From Ovis canadensis (taxonomy: Eukaryota; Chordata; Mammalia; Artiodactyla; Bovidae), in NCBI RefSeq assembly GCF_042477335.2, contig NC_091260.1, positions 46,271,001-46,335,000 of the forward strand: a DNA stretch of 64,000 nt. The letters are read 5' to 3'. The translations under genes were made by a program, and so were the position numbers. Positions 11,813 to 22,887 of the stretch are shown here, in pieces. Every line of letters begins with the position of its first letter. Position 1 is the stretch's first letter. The notes beneath the pieces are model-generated. The model saw only the letters and a program-made list of their open reading frames with translations. It made no database searches and was not told the DNA's origin.

Positions 11813-13120
11813 CCTGCATACTTGGTGAAGAAAATCCTGATGAACTGGTTGAACATAGCAGGACACATATCACAGAGAATTCCTGATAGTTATAAAAATA
11901 TCTTGCCCCCAATTTACTTGCTTTTGTTTTCTCCTCATGTTGTTAGCTGTAATAGCTTTTAATTTTTTTCACAGCAAAGTGTCTCAATAACACTATGCCC
12001 CAAAGGAAAATGTGTTCTCTTTGTAACACAATATTATATGCATTATTGAATTCTGAAACTAATATGTTAGAAAAGCAACGCACAATGTAAAAAGTATTCT
12101 CTAGAATGTCTTAGAGCATTTAGAATAACACCGAAGAGAAGTGGTGTCCATCACCCTGGAGATGGCCTATATCTTGTCCCCGGTCTATAAACATAAATAG
12201 AAAATGTTATGGGGACAAAAAGCAAGGAACTGAAAAAAGAAAATGAGGGCTCTTATGGCAATATAGTGCAGTGTTTGGAGGGATAGATAGAGATGGATTT
12301 AAATCCTGTTCCTAAGACTCAATAGCTGTGGATGGACACTACAATTTCCTTCTAAGGCAAGTAAAACTTGCCTTAGAGTTTTGTGGTGGGTTGTAAATGA
12401 AATGCATGCAGAAACTTCTTAGTTCAGGTCTCAGCAAATGGTACCAATTATTGCTATGTTTCCCAATGCAATTACTACCTGTAGGTGAGATTTATTTTAA
12501 CATATTATGAAAGAACATCTATTGAGAGAGAGACTCACCTTGCTGTAGAGCTGCTCAGAAAATCCCTTGAGGAAATGATCTGAATGTGTTTGTTGACAGT
12601 AACTATTACTTTGGAAAAGGAATCATTCACAGCCTTCCTGATTACTGTATCTCTACCCATCATTATCCTTTTCATCTTACTTGACTATAAATAAATAATC
12701 TAATGATCCTTTCACTTAAATCAGTCCTTTGATGATGGGATTTCAAAGTGCTTTTTAGCCACTCATTAATTAGGCAAATCCATCCATTTTTGTACAGCCT
12801 CTCACTGAGATACTCGAAGGAGTTTGGGAAATAGAAAATTCCCCCTGATTCTTCCAGAGAAGACAGAGAGACAGACTCACAAATTTTAAAGCATCATATA
12901 GAGGAGGAGAAATGTCCTTCCATGAGTTAACTTTATTACTATTGCCTTACTAGTGTTTCTTTGAAAGTTCTTAAAAGCTTTTATCAAATGCATAAATTGA
13001 CCACAGTCTATGACAAGACAATTCGACCCTCTTGGAAACTTTGCCTCTCTATTTTAATTATCTTCCTCTTAAGGCCTGGTATCATGAATTCGGATTCCAT
13101 AGCACTACCTTCACCTTTCT
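11813..13120. other. unannotated intergenic stretch
   Basis: AT-rich, unique-looking sequence without a recognised gene, RNA gene or confident repeat. Confidence 0.5.
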
Positions 13121-14975
13121 TCAGTTCAGTTCAGTTTAGTCACTCAGTTGTGTCTGACTCTTTGTAACCCCATGGACTGCAGCACGCCAGACTTCCCTGT
13201 CTATCACCAACTGCCAGAGCTTGCTCAAACTCGTGTCCATCAAGTCGCTGATGCCATCCAACCATCTCATTGCCTGTCATCCCCTTCTTCTGACTTCAGT
13301 CTTTCCCAGCATCAGGGTCTTTTCCAATGAGACAGTTCTTCGCATCAGGTGGCCAAAGTATTGGAGCTTCAGCTTTAGCATCAGTCCTTCCAGTGAATAT
13401 TCAGGATTGATTTCCTTTAGGATTGACGGGTTTGATGTCTTTGCAGTCAAAGGGACTCTGAAAAGTCTTCTCCAACACCACAGTTCAAAAGCATCAAATC
13501 TTCAGCACTCAGCTTTCTTTATGGTTCAACTCTCACATCCATACATAACTATTGGAAAAACTATAGCTTTGACTAGACAGACTTTGTCAGCAAAGTAATA
13601 TTTCTACTTTTTAATATACTGTCTAGGTTGGTCAAGCTTTTCTTCCAAGGAGCAAGCATCTGTTAATTCCATGGCTGCAGTCACTATCTGCAGTGATTTT
13701 GGAGCCCGAGAAATAAAGTCTGTCACTGTTTCCTTTGTTTCCCCATCTATTTGCCATGAAATGATGGAACTGGTTGCTGTGATTTTCATTTTTTGAATGT
13801 TGAGTTTCAAGCCAGCTTTTTCACTCTCCTCTTTCACTTTCATTCAGAGGCTCTTTAGTTCTTCACTTTCTGCCATAAGGTTGGTGTCATCTGCGTATCT
13901 GAGGTTATTGATATTTCTCCTGGCAATCTTGATTCCAGCTTGTGCTTCATTCAGCCCGGCATTTGGCATGGTGTACTCTGGTGTAATTTAAATAAGCAGG
14001 GTAACAATATACAGCCTTGATGTACTCCTTTCCCAATTTGGAACCAGTCTGTTGTTCCATGCCCAGTTTTAACTGTTGCTTCTTGACCTGCATGTAGTTT
14101 TTCCAGGAGCCAAGTAAGGGGGTCTGGTATTCTCATCTCTTGAAAAATTTTCCAGTTTGTTGTGATCCACACAGTCAAAGGCTTTGGCATAGTCAATAAA
14201 GCAGAAGTAGATGTTTTTCTGGAACTCTCGTGCTTTTTTGATGATCCAACAGATGTTGGCAATTTGATCTCTTATTTCTCTGCCTTTTCTAAATCTAGCT
14301 TGAACATCTGTAAGTTCTCAGTAAATGTGTCGTTGAAGCCTAGCTTGGAGAATTTTGAGCATTACTTTGCTTGTGAGTGAGATGAGTGCAATTGTGAGGT
14401 TGTTTGAACATTCTTTGACATTGCCTTTCTTTGGGATTGAAATGAAAACTGATATTTTCCAGTTCTGTGGCCACTGCTGAGTTTTACAAATTTGCTGGCA
14501 TATTGAGTGCAACACTTTAACAGTATCATCTTTTAGGGTTTGAAATAGCTCAACTGGAATTCCATCACTTCCACTAGTTTTGTTCATAGTGATGCTTACT
14601 AAGGCCCCCTTGACTTTGCATTCCAGGATGTCTGGCTCTAGGTGAGTGATCACATCATCATGGTTATCTGGGTCATTAAAATCTTTTTTGTATAGTTCTT
14701 CTGTGTATTCTTGCAACCTCTTCTTAATATATTCTGCTTCTATTAAGTCCATAGTGTTCTGTCCTTTATTGTGCCCATTTTTGCATGAAATATTTCCTTG
14801 GTACCTCTAATTTTCTTGAAGAGATCTATAGTCTTTCCCATTCTTTTTTTTTTTTTTTTTCACTATTTCTTTGCACTGGTCACTGAGGAAGGCTTTCTTA
14901 TCTCTCCATGGTATTCTTTGGAACTCTGCATTCAGATGGATATATCTTTCCTTTTCTCCTTTTCACCTTTCTTAT
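13121..14975 (-). mobile_element. BovB LINE, 5'-truncated, antisense
   Basis: It begins with the tail TCAGTTCAGTTCAG and reads back through the C-terminal region, RT and the RT linker. The complement encodes LHAGQEATVKTGHGTTDWFQ and VTDFISRAPKSLQIVTAAME. Stops and frameshifts are frequent. An A-run (read as T, about 14842-14860) interrupts the linker. It ends near the motif 'gaaaaggaaagatatatcc' seen on the opposite strand of the copy at 5.86 kb. Confidence 0.9.
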
Positions 14976-15059
14976 TTCGTAGAAAGAGTTACCTAGCTGA
15001 GTATTCCGTTTTCCTCTTAACCAGGTAGAACTGGCTGTTAGATAACTGAATTTTAAACT

Positions 15060-15479
15060 ACCAGGCTAAAGGAAAGCATCAGTTTGAAAGTGAACCAGGA
15101 ACTTGATTGGAGCTGAACTTTGGCTGGCAATCTGAGCAGGGTACTTGGCTGTCAACAAATGAGGCATTTTAATTAAAAACTTTTGTTGCATCATCACAGA
15201 GAGTAAAGGCACTATGATTCCAGAGATCATATGTTAGATGGTTAAGGAGGCTCTCCTGCTATGAGACTCTCATCAGAATCTGACCTTTAGGATTATGGAA
15301 GATGATGAGAAAGAAAATGTGCTATCTTCCTTGGTTTGTACAATGGTTAAGAAAATAACTAGAATCTTTGAAATTACAGAAAAATTGCCCCTCTTTAGAA
15401 ATATTTCTGAAAAGGAGTGGGGGATCATCGCTGTGCCCTCTGCAGAGAATTCACAGCACAATGTGTGGCCTTATCCTTA
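15060..15479. other. unannotated intergenic stretch
   Basis: No gene or confident repeat is recognised. Paired short frames on both strands near 15273-15490 are shadows of one another and have no domain. Confidence 0.45.
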
Positions 15480-15685
15480 CTTTGCTTAGGCCTCTCTTCA
15501 AATACTCGCTCCTTTATCTTTTGTGTAGCATATATTCCAACCTTGTTGCATTTTATATTTTTTTAGGGTTACTTATAGTCTGCCTCCTCTAGTGAAACAT
15601 GAATTCTCTGAGAGCAGAAACTTGAGATGATTTATCACTGCTTCACCTCCAGTTAATAATGGCTGAATGAAGGTTGAATGACTTG
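15480..15685 (+). mobile_element. L2 LINE 3' end
   Basis: The L2 3' UTR layout is visible: 'tgcctcctctagtgaaacatgaattctctgagagcagaaactt', then 'tttatcactgcttcacctccag', then a GAATGAAGGTTGAATGA end. Confidence 0.55.
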
Positions 15686-15858
15686 AAGAGAAATGGTGGA
15701 AAAAATAGAGTTAAAGACACGTGGTAAAATAATGAGATGGACACAACTAGCTGGTCTGGGAGCTACTGGTCCTAATTTCAAAGAATTTTTGTGAAAAATA
15801 AACTCTACTTATAAGAGTGTAGCTCATGTTACTGTGGTCATGTGGTCATGTTACATGT

Positions 15859-15981
15859 GCAGAAGGGAATGGCAACCCATTCTAGTATTCTTGCCTAGAG
15901 AATCCCATGGACAAAGGAACATGGTGAGCTATAGTCCATGGGGTCACAAAGAGTCGGATGTGACTGAGTGGCTAACACACA
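15859..15981 (+). mobile_element. Bov-A body fragment
   Basis: 'agaagggaatggcaacccattctagtattcttgcc' through 'gtcacaaagagtcggatgtgactgagtggct'. The tRNA head is missing. Confidence 0.85.
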
Positions 15982-15984
15982 CTG

Positions 15985-16615
15985 TGGTCATGAGAAGCAG
16001 AAATAATTACAACCAAAAATAATTCTAAGAAAACAAAAATTTTGGTCAATATTTTAAGCCCTCTATCCGAATGACCTCCTTCCTATCTCTGCATCATCTT
16101 TCCTGACCCTAGGCAGGAGAGAAAAAAGTTGAGCTAGGTGAGCATCCAAGAGTGAAGGAGGATATGCTGGGGCTGAGAGGGGTTAAGTGTCTAGGCTTTC
16201 TCTCAAGTGGCTGGTGACAAGAGCTTTATGCATTAGCAACTGAATTGCTTCCCTGATCTCCATCACTCTTCCCTTCCTTTCTCATTCCTAAATCTCCTTC
16301 CTCTTTTGCTTTCCTTCTGTACTAGTATCTTCCTTTCCCTCTGCCTTCCTGACTGGGATAGCAGATGACTCCCTCTGGTAGAAGTTAGGTATAAGATTTG
16401 GAGTTAAGGGACTGGGACTTTAAAATATTGTTTGTTCTTCTAGTTACTGGTTGAGATGCCCAGACTCTAGTTGAAGGGCTGGTTATAAATTGTTCTTTTT
16501 TTTTTTTTTCAGTTTAACTTTCCTCCAGGGAGTGTTAAGGATGGAAAAAGTTTCTCATGGTGTAATGAACATGAAGAAAGTGAATTAATCAAACACAGAG
16601 TCAGGAAAAGTTATA
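15985..16615. other. unannotated intergenic stretch
   Basis: Unique-looking sequence with pyrimidine-rich parts (about 16255-16350) and a T-run at 16496-16510. No gene is seen. Confidence 0.45.
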
Positions 16616-17786
16616 ATTAAGTCTATAATTAAAATTATAAAATGTTGCTAAAAGAAATTAAGGAAGACCCAAGAAAATAGATATATCATTTGTGGATTAA
16701 AAGATTTAATATTTTTTTAGAAGATTTAATATTTTTAAGATGTCATTTTCTGTAAATTGATCTCTTAATTCCATGTAACCCCACTCAGAGTTCTAGCAAA
16801 TTTTTGTGTAGAAATTGACAAGCTGATTCTAAAATTAATATGGAAATGAAAGGACTTTTAAAAACTTAGGCAATATTGAAGAAGCTCAGAGCTGGAGGGC
16901 TCCGTGCTATCAGATTTCAAGACTTACTATAAATCTCTAGTAATTAAGACTGTAAGGTATTATGCAATGAGAGACAAATAGACCAATTAGATAGAATTAG
17001 AAGTCCAGAAATAGACTTACATGTATATAGTCTCTTGATTTATTATAAAAGTGCCACTGAAGTTCAGTAGGAAGATAGTCATTGCATTAAATAATGCTAT
17101 GGTTTTAAATATTCACATGGAAAATGAACCTTGCCTCCTATATTGCAGTGTAAAATTAATTTGAGATGGATTATAGTTCTATATGTGAAGGAAAGATGAA
17201 GCTTCCTGAAGAAAATAGAAGATATGTTTTTAACCTTAGAGTAGACATAGATTTCTTACAAGGTAAATAAAGCACTCATCAAAAATCCCAAACCAAGAAA
17301 AAACACCCCAAAATAAACAATCCAATTTAAAAATGGACAGAGGAATTGAATAGACATTTACCCTAAGGGAAAATGTAAATGGCCAACAGATACATGAAAA
17401 GATGCTTAGCCTCATTAATCATTGGGGAAATGCAAATCAAAACCACAATGAGATATCACCTCACACCTGTCAGAGTGGCTATTTCAAAAAGAACACAAAT
17501 AACAAATGTTGGTGACAATGTGGAGAAAAGGGAACCCTTGTACACTGTTGGTGGGAATGTAAATTGGTACAGCCACTGTGGAAAACATATACGTAGGTTT
17601 CTCAAAAAAACAAAAAATAGAACTACCACATGACCCAGCAATTCTACTCCTGAGTATATAGCCAAAAAACCCCAAAACACTAATTTGAAAAGACAGATGT
17701 ACCTCAATGTTCATAGCATCACTATTTATAATTGCCAAGATATAGAAGCAACTTGAGTCCATCAACAGATGAATGGTTAAAGAAGA

Positions 17787-17987
17787 TGAACTCCTAGCCA
17801 CACGCAGCTATTGATCACTTTAAATGTGGCCAGGATTAACTGAGATGCTGAAAGTGTAAAATACACACCAGATTTTGAAGACATCAAATGAAAAAAAGGA
17901 ATATAAAATACACTATTAATAGTTATTTATGCTGATACATGTTGAAATACCATGTTTTATATGTAGGTTAAATAAAATGTATTATAC
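17787..17987 (+). mobile_element. old interspersed element inside L1 (family not assigned)
   Basis: 'tagccacacgcagctattgatcactttaaatgtggccagg' and 'agtgtaaaatacacaccagattttgaagac' are familiar from a widespread mammalian repeat that I think is a DNA transposon, but I cannot name the family. It interrupts the L1 reading. Confidence 0.4.
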
Positions 17988-18116
17988 TGCTACTGCTAAG
18001 TCACTTCAGTCGTGTCCGACTCTGTGTGATCCCATAGGCAGCAGCCCACCAGGCTCCCCCGTCCCTGGGATGTTCCAGGCAAGAGTACTGGAGTGGGGTG
18101 CCATTGCCTTCTCCGA
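17988..18116 (-). mobile_element. Bov-A monomer, antisense
   Basis: 'ctgctactgctaagtcacttcagtcgtgtccgactctgtgtgatccc' to 'gtggggtgccattgccttctcc'. A single Bov-A unit without a second unit or tRNA head. Confidence 0.85.
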
Positions 18117-18129
18117 ATGTACTATAAGA

Positions 18130-18225
18130 TATAGGATATATATATGTGTGTGTGTGTATGTATGTGTGTATGGTATATATATGTGTGTGCGTGTACATAT
18201 ACATATATATGTGGTATGGTATTTA

Positions 18226-18273
<48 letters not shown>

Positions 18274-18275
18274 AT
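18130..18275. repeat. (TG)n/(TA)n microsatellite
   Basis: Mixed dinucleotide array: TATATG/TGTGTGTG blocks, then a (TA)n run at about 18241-18271. It lies just downstream of the Bov-A unit and within L1. Small frames reading MCVCVCMCV and similar are products of the array. Confidence 0.95.
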
Positions 18276-18774
18276 ACACACATAACACATACAATGAAAT
18301 ACTATTCAGCCATAAGAAAGGATGAAATTTTGCCATTTGCAGGGATGTGAATGGACTTGGAAGGCATTATGCTAAGTGAAATAAGTCAGACAGAGGAAGA
18401 CAAATACTGTATAACATCACTTATATGTGAAACCTTAAAAATTCAGCAAACTAATGAATAGAACAAAAAAGAAGCGGACTCACAGATATAGAGAAAAAGT
18501 TAGTGGTTACCAGTGGGGAGAGGGAAGGGGGAAGGGACAATTTTTAAGGGTACAGGAGTAAAAGGTACAAACTATTAGGTATAAAATGAGTTACAAGTAT
18601 ATATTGTACAATGTGGAGAATATAGCTGATATTCATAACAGCTATAAATGGAATATAACCTTTAAAAGTTGTAAATCTCTCTATTGTATACCTATAACTT
18701 ATCTAATATTGTACAGAAACTATACTGCAATAAAACCCCCTCAAACACTGATACTCTGAACTTCAATAAAATCA

Positions 18775-19830
18775 CAATTTTAGATTCATTGAAAGATATC
18801 AATTGGTATGAGAATAAAAAGACAAGCCATATACTGAAGAGGATATCTGACAAAGGACTGGTATCCTGAATATATTGAGAGTTCATGCAAATTAATATGA
18901 CATAAACAAGCCTTATATTTTTTTTAATTTCAAGCATATCATGAAATAATATATCCAAATAACCAGCAAGTATATTAAAATCTAATTAACACTATTGTGC
19001 TGTGCTTAGGCATTCAGTCATGTCCGACTCTTTGTGACCTCATAGACTGTAGCCCGCCAGGCTCCTCTGTCCATGGGGGTTCTCCAGTCAAGAATATTGG
19101 AGTGGATTGCCATGCCTTCTTCATTATTATGCATCAAAAAATATAAATTTTAAAACCACAACAGAATAACACTTTATAGCCACTAAAATGGTAAAAAGCC
19201 AAAGGACTTATAGTATGAAGTCTTACTGTCAAATATTATTGGTGTGAGTATAAGCAAATATTTGGAAAACTTACAGTTCCTACTAAATCTGCATTCCTAT
19301 AATTCAGGAATTTTGCTCTTAGATATACAAGAAATAGAAACATATGTTTGCCAAAATCTGTACTTGAATATTAATAGAATTACTATTCATAATTGCTAAA
19401 AACAAGAAACAAGAACACATCTATCAGAAGAATGAATGAAAAACCGTGGTGTGTTCATACAATGGAATAGATACAGGCAAAACAAAAACAAAAACAAAAA
19501 TACTGATGGTGAACAACATGGATGAAAAGCAAAATAGTTATGCTTTAAGAAACCAGACCAAAAAATTGCATAGTTCTAATTTTATTTACATTTGGTTCAA
19601 AACAGGTAACACCAACATATTTGTAACAGATGTCAGAATAGCATTTTTTAGGGGGGAGTGTAATTACTGGGAGACCTTGACAGAAATTCCTCCAGTTAAA
19701 CACAGTACATTCTGTGTTTAATTCAGTGGTGGTTATCCACATAGATGCATACGTAAAAACACTTCTAGCTGTACCATCAAGATGAGTACACTCTACATGT
19801 GTTACAGTATTGCAATTCAAAAGTAAGCAA
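18775..19830 (+). mobile_element. older L1 LINE 3' part, interrupted by Bov-A
   Basis: L1 ORF2 text ('agaggatatctgacaaaggactggtatcc') is followed by the C-terminal ORF2 part ('tggtgaacaacatggatg') and the 3' UTR ('ggggagtgtaattactgggagaccttgac', 'gtggttatccacatagatgc'). A Bov-A copy interrupts it at 18999-19121. It is more diverged than the preceding L1. Confidence 0.75.
18999..19121 (-). mobile_element. Bov-A monomer, antisense
   Basis: 'ttcagtcatgtccgactctttgtgacctcatagactgtagcccgccaggctcc' to 'ggattgccatgccttcttc'. Inserted in the L1 described above. Confidence 0.85.
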
Positions 19831-20365
19831 ATTAAAAATTAGCTTTTAGTGAAAGTAAAAGCATCAGTGAAAAAACATAATCAAATAGGGTAAAACAATA
19901 TAAGGCAAAAGCTAGAACATGAGTCCCAAATTCTCCCATCTCTGGAGCAGACCACCAGGTTATAGCTCCCTGCAGTGAAACAGCAGGCAGTGTATACTGA
20001 GGTGTGTACAGGGCTAGGCTCACTGGAGGTCAGCTAACAGGCTGACCATCAGGCTTCAGAGCTAGCAGCCCTTTGGCTCCTGTGGATGGCTCAACTGGTA
20101 CCAAACAGGCATTAACATCTTAAAGACAGCAGAACTCTAAGCAGCCTCAGGCACCCACCTGAACTCTCTGCAGTCCAGTTGCCTGTAGAAACCAGAATAA
20201 AACTTTTGGCAGTTAGCCTTTCCTTTTCTCACCAGCAGATCCCTGAAGGATGTCTCTGGCATGGACTGACAAAACCACCATCCTTTGCCCTTTGTCCATT
20301 ATTCACAAAAAAAGCAGTTCCATCCTTCTTATGATAGGTTTTTAGGCATTGTCAATAGACTACTA
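19831..20365. other. unannotated intergenic stretch
   Basis: No gene or confident repeat is recognised. The sequence is of ordinary composition. Confidence 0.45.
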
Positions 20366-20369
20366 CTGT

Positions 20370-20389
20370 GTGTGTGTGTGTGTGTGTGT
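20370..20389. repeat. (TG)n microsatellite
   Basis: Perfect TG dinucleotide run directly at the tail side of an antisense Bov-tA. Confidence 0.9.
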
Positions 20390-20641
20390 CAGTCGCTCAG
20401 TCCTGTCTGGGTCTTTGTGACTGTAGCTATGACTGGACTATGGTTCATGGACTGTAGTCATGGGCTGACTGACATGGACTGTAGCCCACCAGGTCCCTCT
20501 GTCTGTGGGATTCTCCAGGCAAGAATATTGGAGTGGGTTGCCATTACCTTCTGCAGGGGATCTTCCCAATCCAGGGATAGAACCTGTGTCTCCTGTGGAC
20601 CTTGCTTTGGCAGGCAGAGTCTGAGCCACCTGGGAAGTCCA
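20390..20641 (-). mobile_element. Bov-tA SINE, antisense, with internal duplication
   Basis: The Bov-A body plus tRNA-Glu head, ending 'tctgagccacctgggaagtcc'. The 'atggactgtag' segment occurs twice (about 20447 and 20475) with extra sequence between, so the element is about 50 bp longer than expected. Confidence 0.85.
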
Positions 20642-20644
20642 AGT

Positions 20645-21065
20645 AATCTATTTTAGGGCATTAGAAAATTACTTGTAATCCATTAAGATATAAAAATTTG
20701 TTCAATAACTGAAAGACTATTTCAACCCTGCTGTTTGAAATTTTTATCGCATTCTCAAACTTTGTTATGTAAAATGGATGAGATTAATGGCCAAAGAGCT
20801 CTGCCTTTGCTTTCTGTTGCCTTAAGTTTGCTCCATGTAGATGCTGGCTCAGATGCTGAGCTGAACAAAGAAATCATTATAAACTTCTGGTCTTTGGTGT
20901 CATAACCTATAATGATTAAAATAAGAGCTCTGTTTGATCGTGCCTGTCTCAGCCTCTTATTCATCTCAAGTTGTAAAGGGAGGCATATTAATATTTGTGA
21001 TCATATTTTGACCAATTGAAATCTCACAGATTGCTTTCAAAAGCAAGTAAAAAAAGTGATTTTTA
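20645..21065. other. unannotated intergenic stretch
   Basis: No gene or confident repeat is recognised. Confidence 0.45.
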
Positions 21066-21084
21066 GGGATGAGTTATTGCAAAG

Positions 21085-21625
21085 AGCAATATAGCATTGT
21101 AATAAGTAACTCTTTGTCCACTGCACATTCATACTTCATATTATCTTCATATTTATATAAGATGTTAAAATTCAGCATGTTTCTATACACATTGTCTCAT
21201 TTGATCCTCATGAATTTCCATTTATTTGTTTATTTTGTGGTTGCAGAGGGTCTTCATTATTGCACACGGGCTTTCTCTAGCTGGGGAGAGTAGGGGCTAC
21301 TCTTCATTGAGGTGTGCGGGCTTCTTACTGTGGTGGCCTCTCTTGTTGTGGAGCACAGGCTGTAGGTGCATGGGCTTCAGTAGTTGCAGCATGCAGGCTC
21401 AGTAGTTGTGGCACATGGGCTTAGTTGCTCTTTGGCACATGGAATCTTCCCAACCCAGGGATCAAACTTGCGACCCCTGCATTGGCAGGTGGATTTCTAC
21501 CCATTACACCACTAGGGAAGTCCATATATGTCTGTAAAGTAGGCACCATATCCACTGGGGATCCACGCAAGGTCACCAAGTAAGTGGAGGAATTGGGATT
21601 AGAACACATATGCTTTAGTCTCTCT
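21085..21625 (+). mobile_element. MIR SINE, split by CHR SINE
   Basis: MIR left part: 'cacattgtctcatttgatcctcatgaatttcc' at about 21188-21220. Right part from 21524: 'aaagtaggcaccatatcc', 'gcaaggtcaccaagtaagtgg', 'ggaattgggattagaacac'. The CHR SINE sits between them. Confidence 0.75.
21221..21523 (-). mobile_element. CHR-type SINE, antisense
   Basis: 'ttgcagagggtcttcattattgcacacgggctttctctag', then 'gggcttcagtagttgcagcatgcaggctcagtagttgtggcacatggg', then the antisense tRNA-Glu head ending 'attacaccactagggaagtcc'. This is the cetartiodactyl CHR family. Confidence 0.8.
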
Positions 21626-21651
21626 ACTGCAATTTCTATGGTTGGTAAGAC

Positions 21652-21814
21652 TGCTGCTAAGTCGCTTTAGTTGTGTCCGACTCTGTGCGACCCCAGAGAC
21701 AGCAGCCCACCAGGCTCCCTGTTCCTGGGATTCTCCAGGCAAGAACATTGGAGTGGGTTGCTAATGGGTTTCCTTCTCCAATGCATGAAAGTGAAAAGTG
21801 AAAGTGAAGTTGCT
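21652..21814 (-). mobile_element. Bov-A2 SINE, first unit (split by BovB)
   Basis: One Bov-A unit plus the linker 'gcatgaaagtgaaaagtgaaagtgaagttgctcag' that normally joins the two units of Bov-A2. It stops where BovB starts. The second unit is found at 22721-22830. Confidence 0.85.
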
Positions 21815-22720
21815 CAGTTCAGTTCAGTTCAGCCGCTCAGTCATGTCTGACTCTTTGCGACCCCATAAATCGCAGCACGACAGGCCTGCCTGTCCATCAC
21901 CAACTCCTGGAGTTCACTCAGACTCATGTCCATTGAGTCCGTGATGCCATCCAGCTATCTCATCTTCTGTCATCCCCTTCTCCTCCTGCCCCCAACCCCT
22001 CCCAGCATCAGAATCTTTTCCAATGAGTCAACTCTTCACATGAGGTGGCCAAAGTACTGGAGTTTCAGCTTTAGCATCATTCCTTCCAAAGAAATCCCAG
22101 GGCTGATCTCCTTCAGAATGGACTGGTTGGATCTCCTTGCAGTCCAAGGGACTCTCAAGAGTCTTCTCCAACACCACACTTCAAAAGCATCAATTCTTTG
22201 GCACTCAGCCTTCTTCACAGTCCAACTCTCACATCCATACATGACCACAGGAAAAACCATAGCCTTGACTAGATGGACCTTAGTCGGGAAAGTAATGTCT
22301 CTGCTTTTGAATATGCTATCTAGGTTGGTCATAACTTTTCTTCCAAGGAGTAAGTGTCTTTTAATTTCATGGCTGCAATCACCATCTGCAGTGATTTTGG
22401 AGCCCAAAAAAATAAAGTCTGACACTGTTTCCATTGTTTTTCCATCTATTTGCCATGAAGTGATGGGACTGGATGCCATGATCTTCGTTTTCTGAATGTT
22501 GAGCTTTAAGCCAACTTTTTCACTCTCCTCTTTCACTTTCATCAAGAGGCTTTTTAGTTCCTCTTCACTTTCTGCCATAAGGGTGGTGTCATCTGTATAT
22601 CTGAGGTTATTGATATTTCTCCCGGCAATCTTGATTCCAGCTTGTGTTTCTTCCAGTCCAGCATTTCTCATGATGTACTCTGCGTAGAAGTTAAATAAGC
22701 AGGGTGACAATATACAGCCT
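21815..22720 (-). mobile_element. BovB 3' part inserted in a Bov-A2, antisense
   Basis: It begins with the BovB tail TTCAGTTCAGTTCAGC and reads back to the RT palm. The complement of 22036-22734 is open for 232 codons and keeps GCILSPCLFNFYAEYIMRNA, NINNLRYTDDTTLMAESEEE and KIMASSPITSWQIDG. The catalytic site reads YTDD instead of YADD. It is 5'-truncated in RT. It is the least decayed BovB reading frame in the window, but it lacks the endonuclease and the RT N-terminal half. Confidence 0.93.
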
Positions 22721-22830
22721 TCAGTCATGTCCAACTCTTAGTGATCCCATGGACTGCAGCCTACCAGGCTCCTCCGTCCATGGGATTTTCCAGGCAAGAG
22801 TACTGGAGTGGGTTGCCATTGCCGTCTCCA
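22721..22830 (-). mobile_element. Bov-A2 SINE, second unit
   Basis: 'tcagtcatgtccaactcttagtgatcccatggactgcagcctaccaggctcctccgtcc' to 'ttgccattgccgtctcc'. It continues exactly where the left unit stopped, with TCAG shared at the break. Confidence 0.85.
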
Positions 22831-22867
22831 TAAGGTAAGGTTGGACTTTCACAGTCTTTTGCTTTTG

Positions 22868-22887
22868 AACTCTCAAATTTGAGAGTT
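22868..22887. repeat. 20-bp perfect palindrome
   Basis: AACTCTCAAATTTGAGAGTT has two 10-base arms with no spacer. It is about 40 bp downstream of the Bov-A2 copy. No function is known. Confidence 0.8.

Larger units (their letters stand above)
16620..18680 (+). mobile_element. L1 LINE 3' part, interrupted
   Basis: L1 ORF2 3' portion and tail. The first block runs 16620-17786 ('gtgcaaatcaaaaccacaatgagatatcacctcacacctgtcagagtggc' at about 17430). The second block runs from about 18285 to 18680 ('caatgaaatactattcagccataagaaagg'). The two blocks are contiguous in L1, so the 17787-18280 interval is later material. There is no intact ORF. Confidence 0.85.

Noticed and set aside
18001-18350. Val/Cys/Tyr-rich small proteins
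   Set aside because: Translations of the TG/TA microsatellite and a Bov-A unit.
22036-22734. 232-codon minus-strand frame as a host gene
   Set aside because: It is BovB RT and C-terminal sequence, 5'-truncated, with YTDD at the catalytic site.
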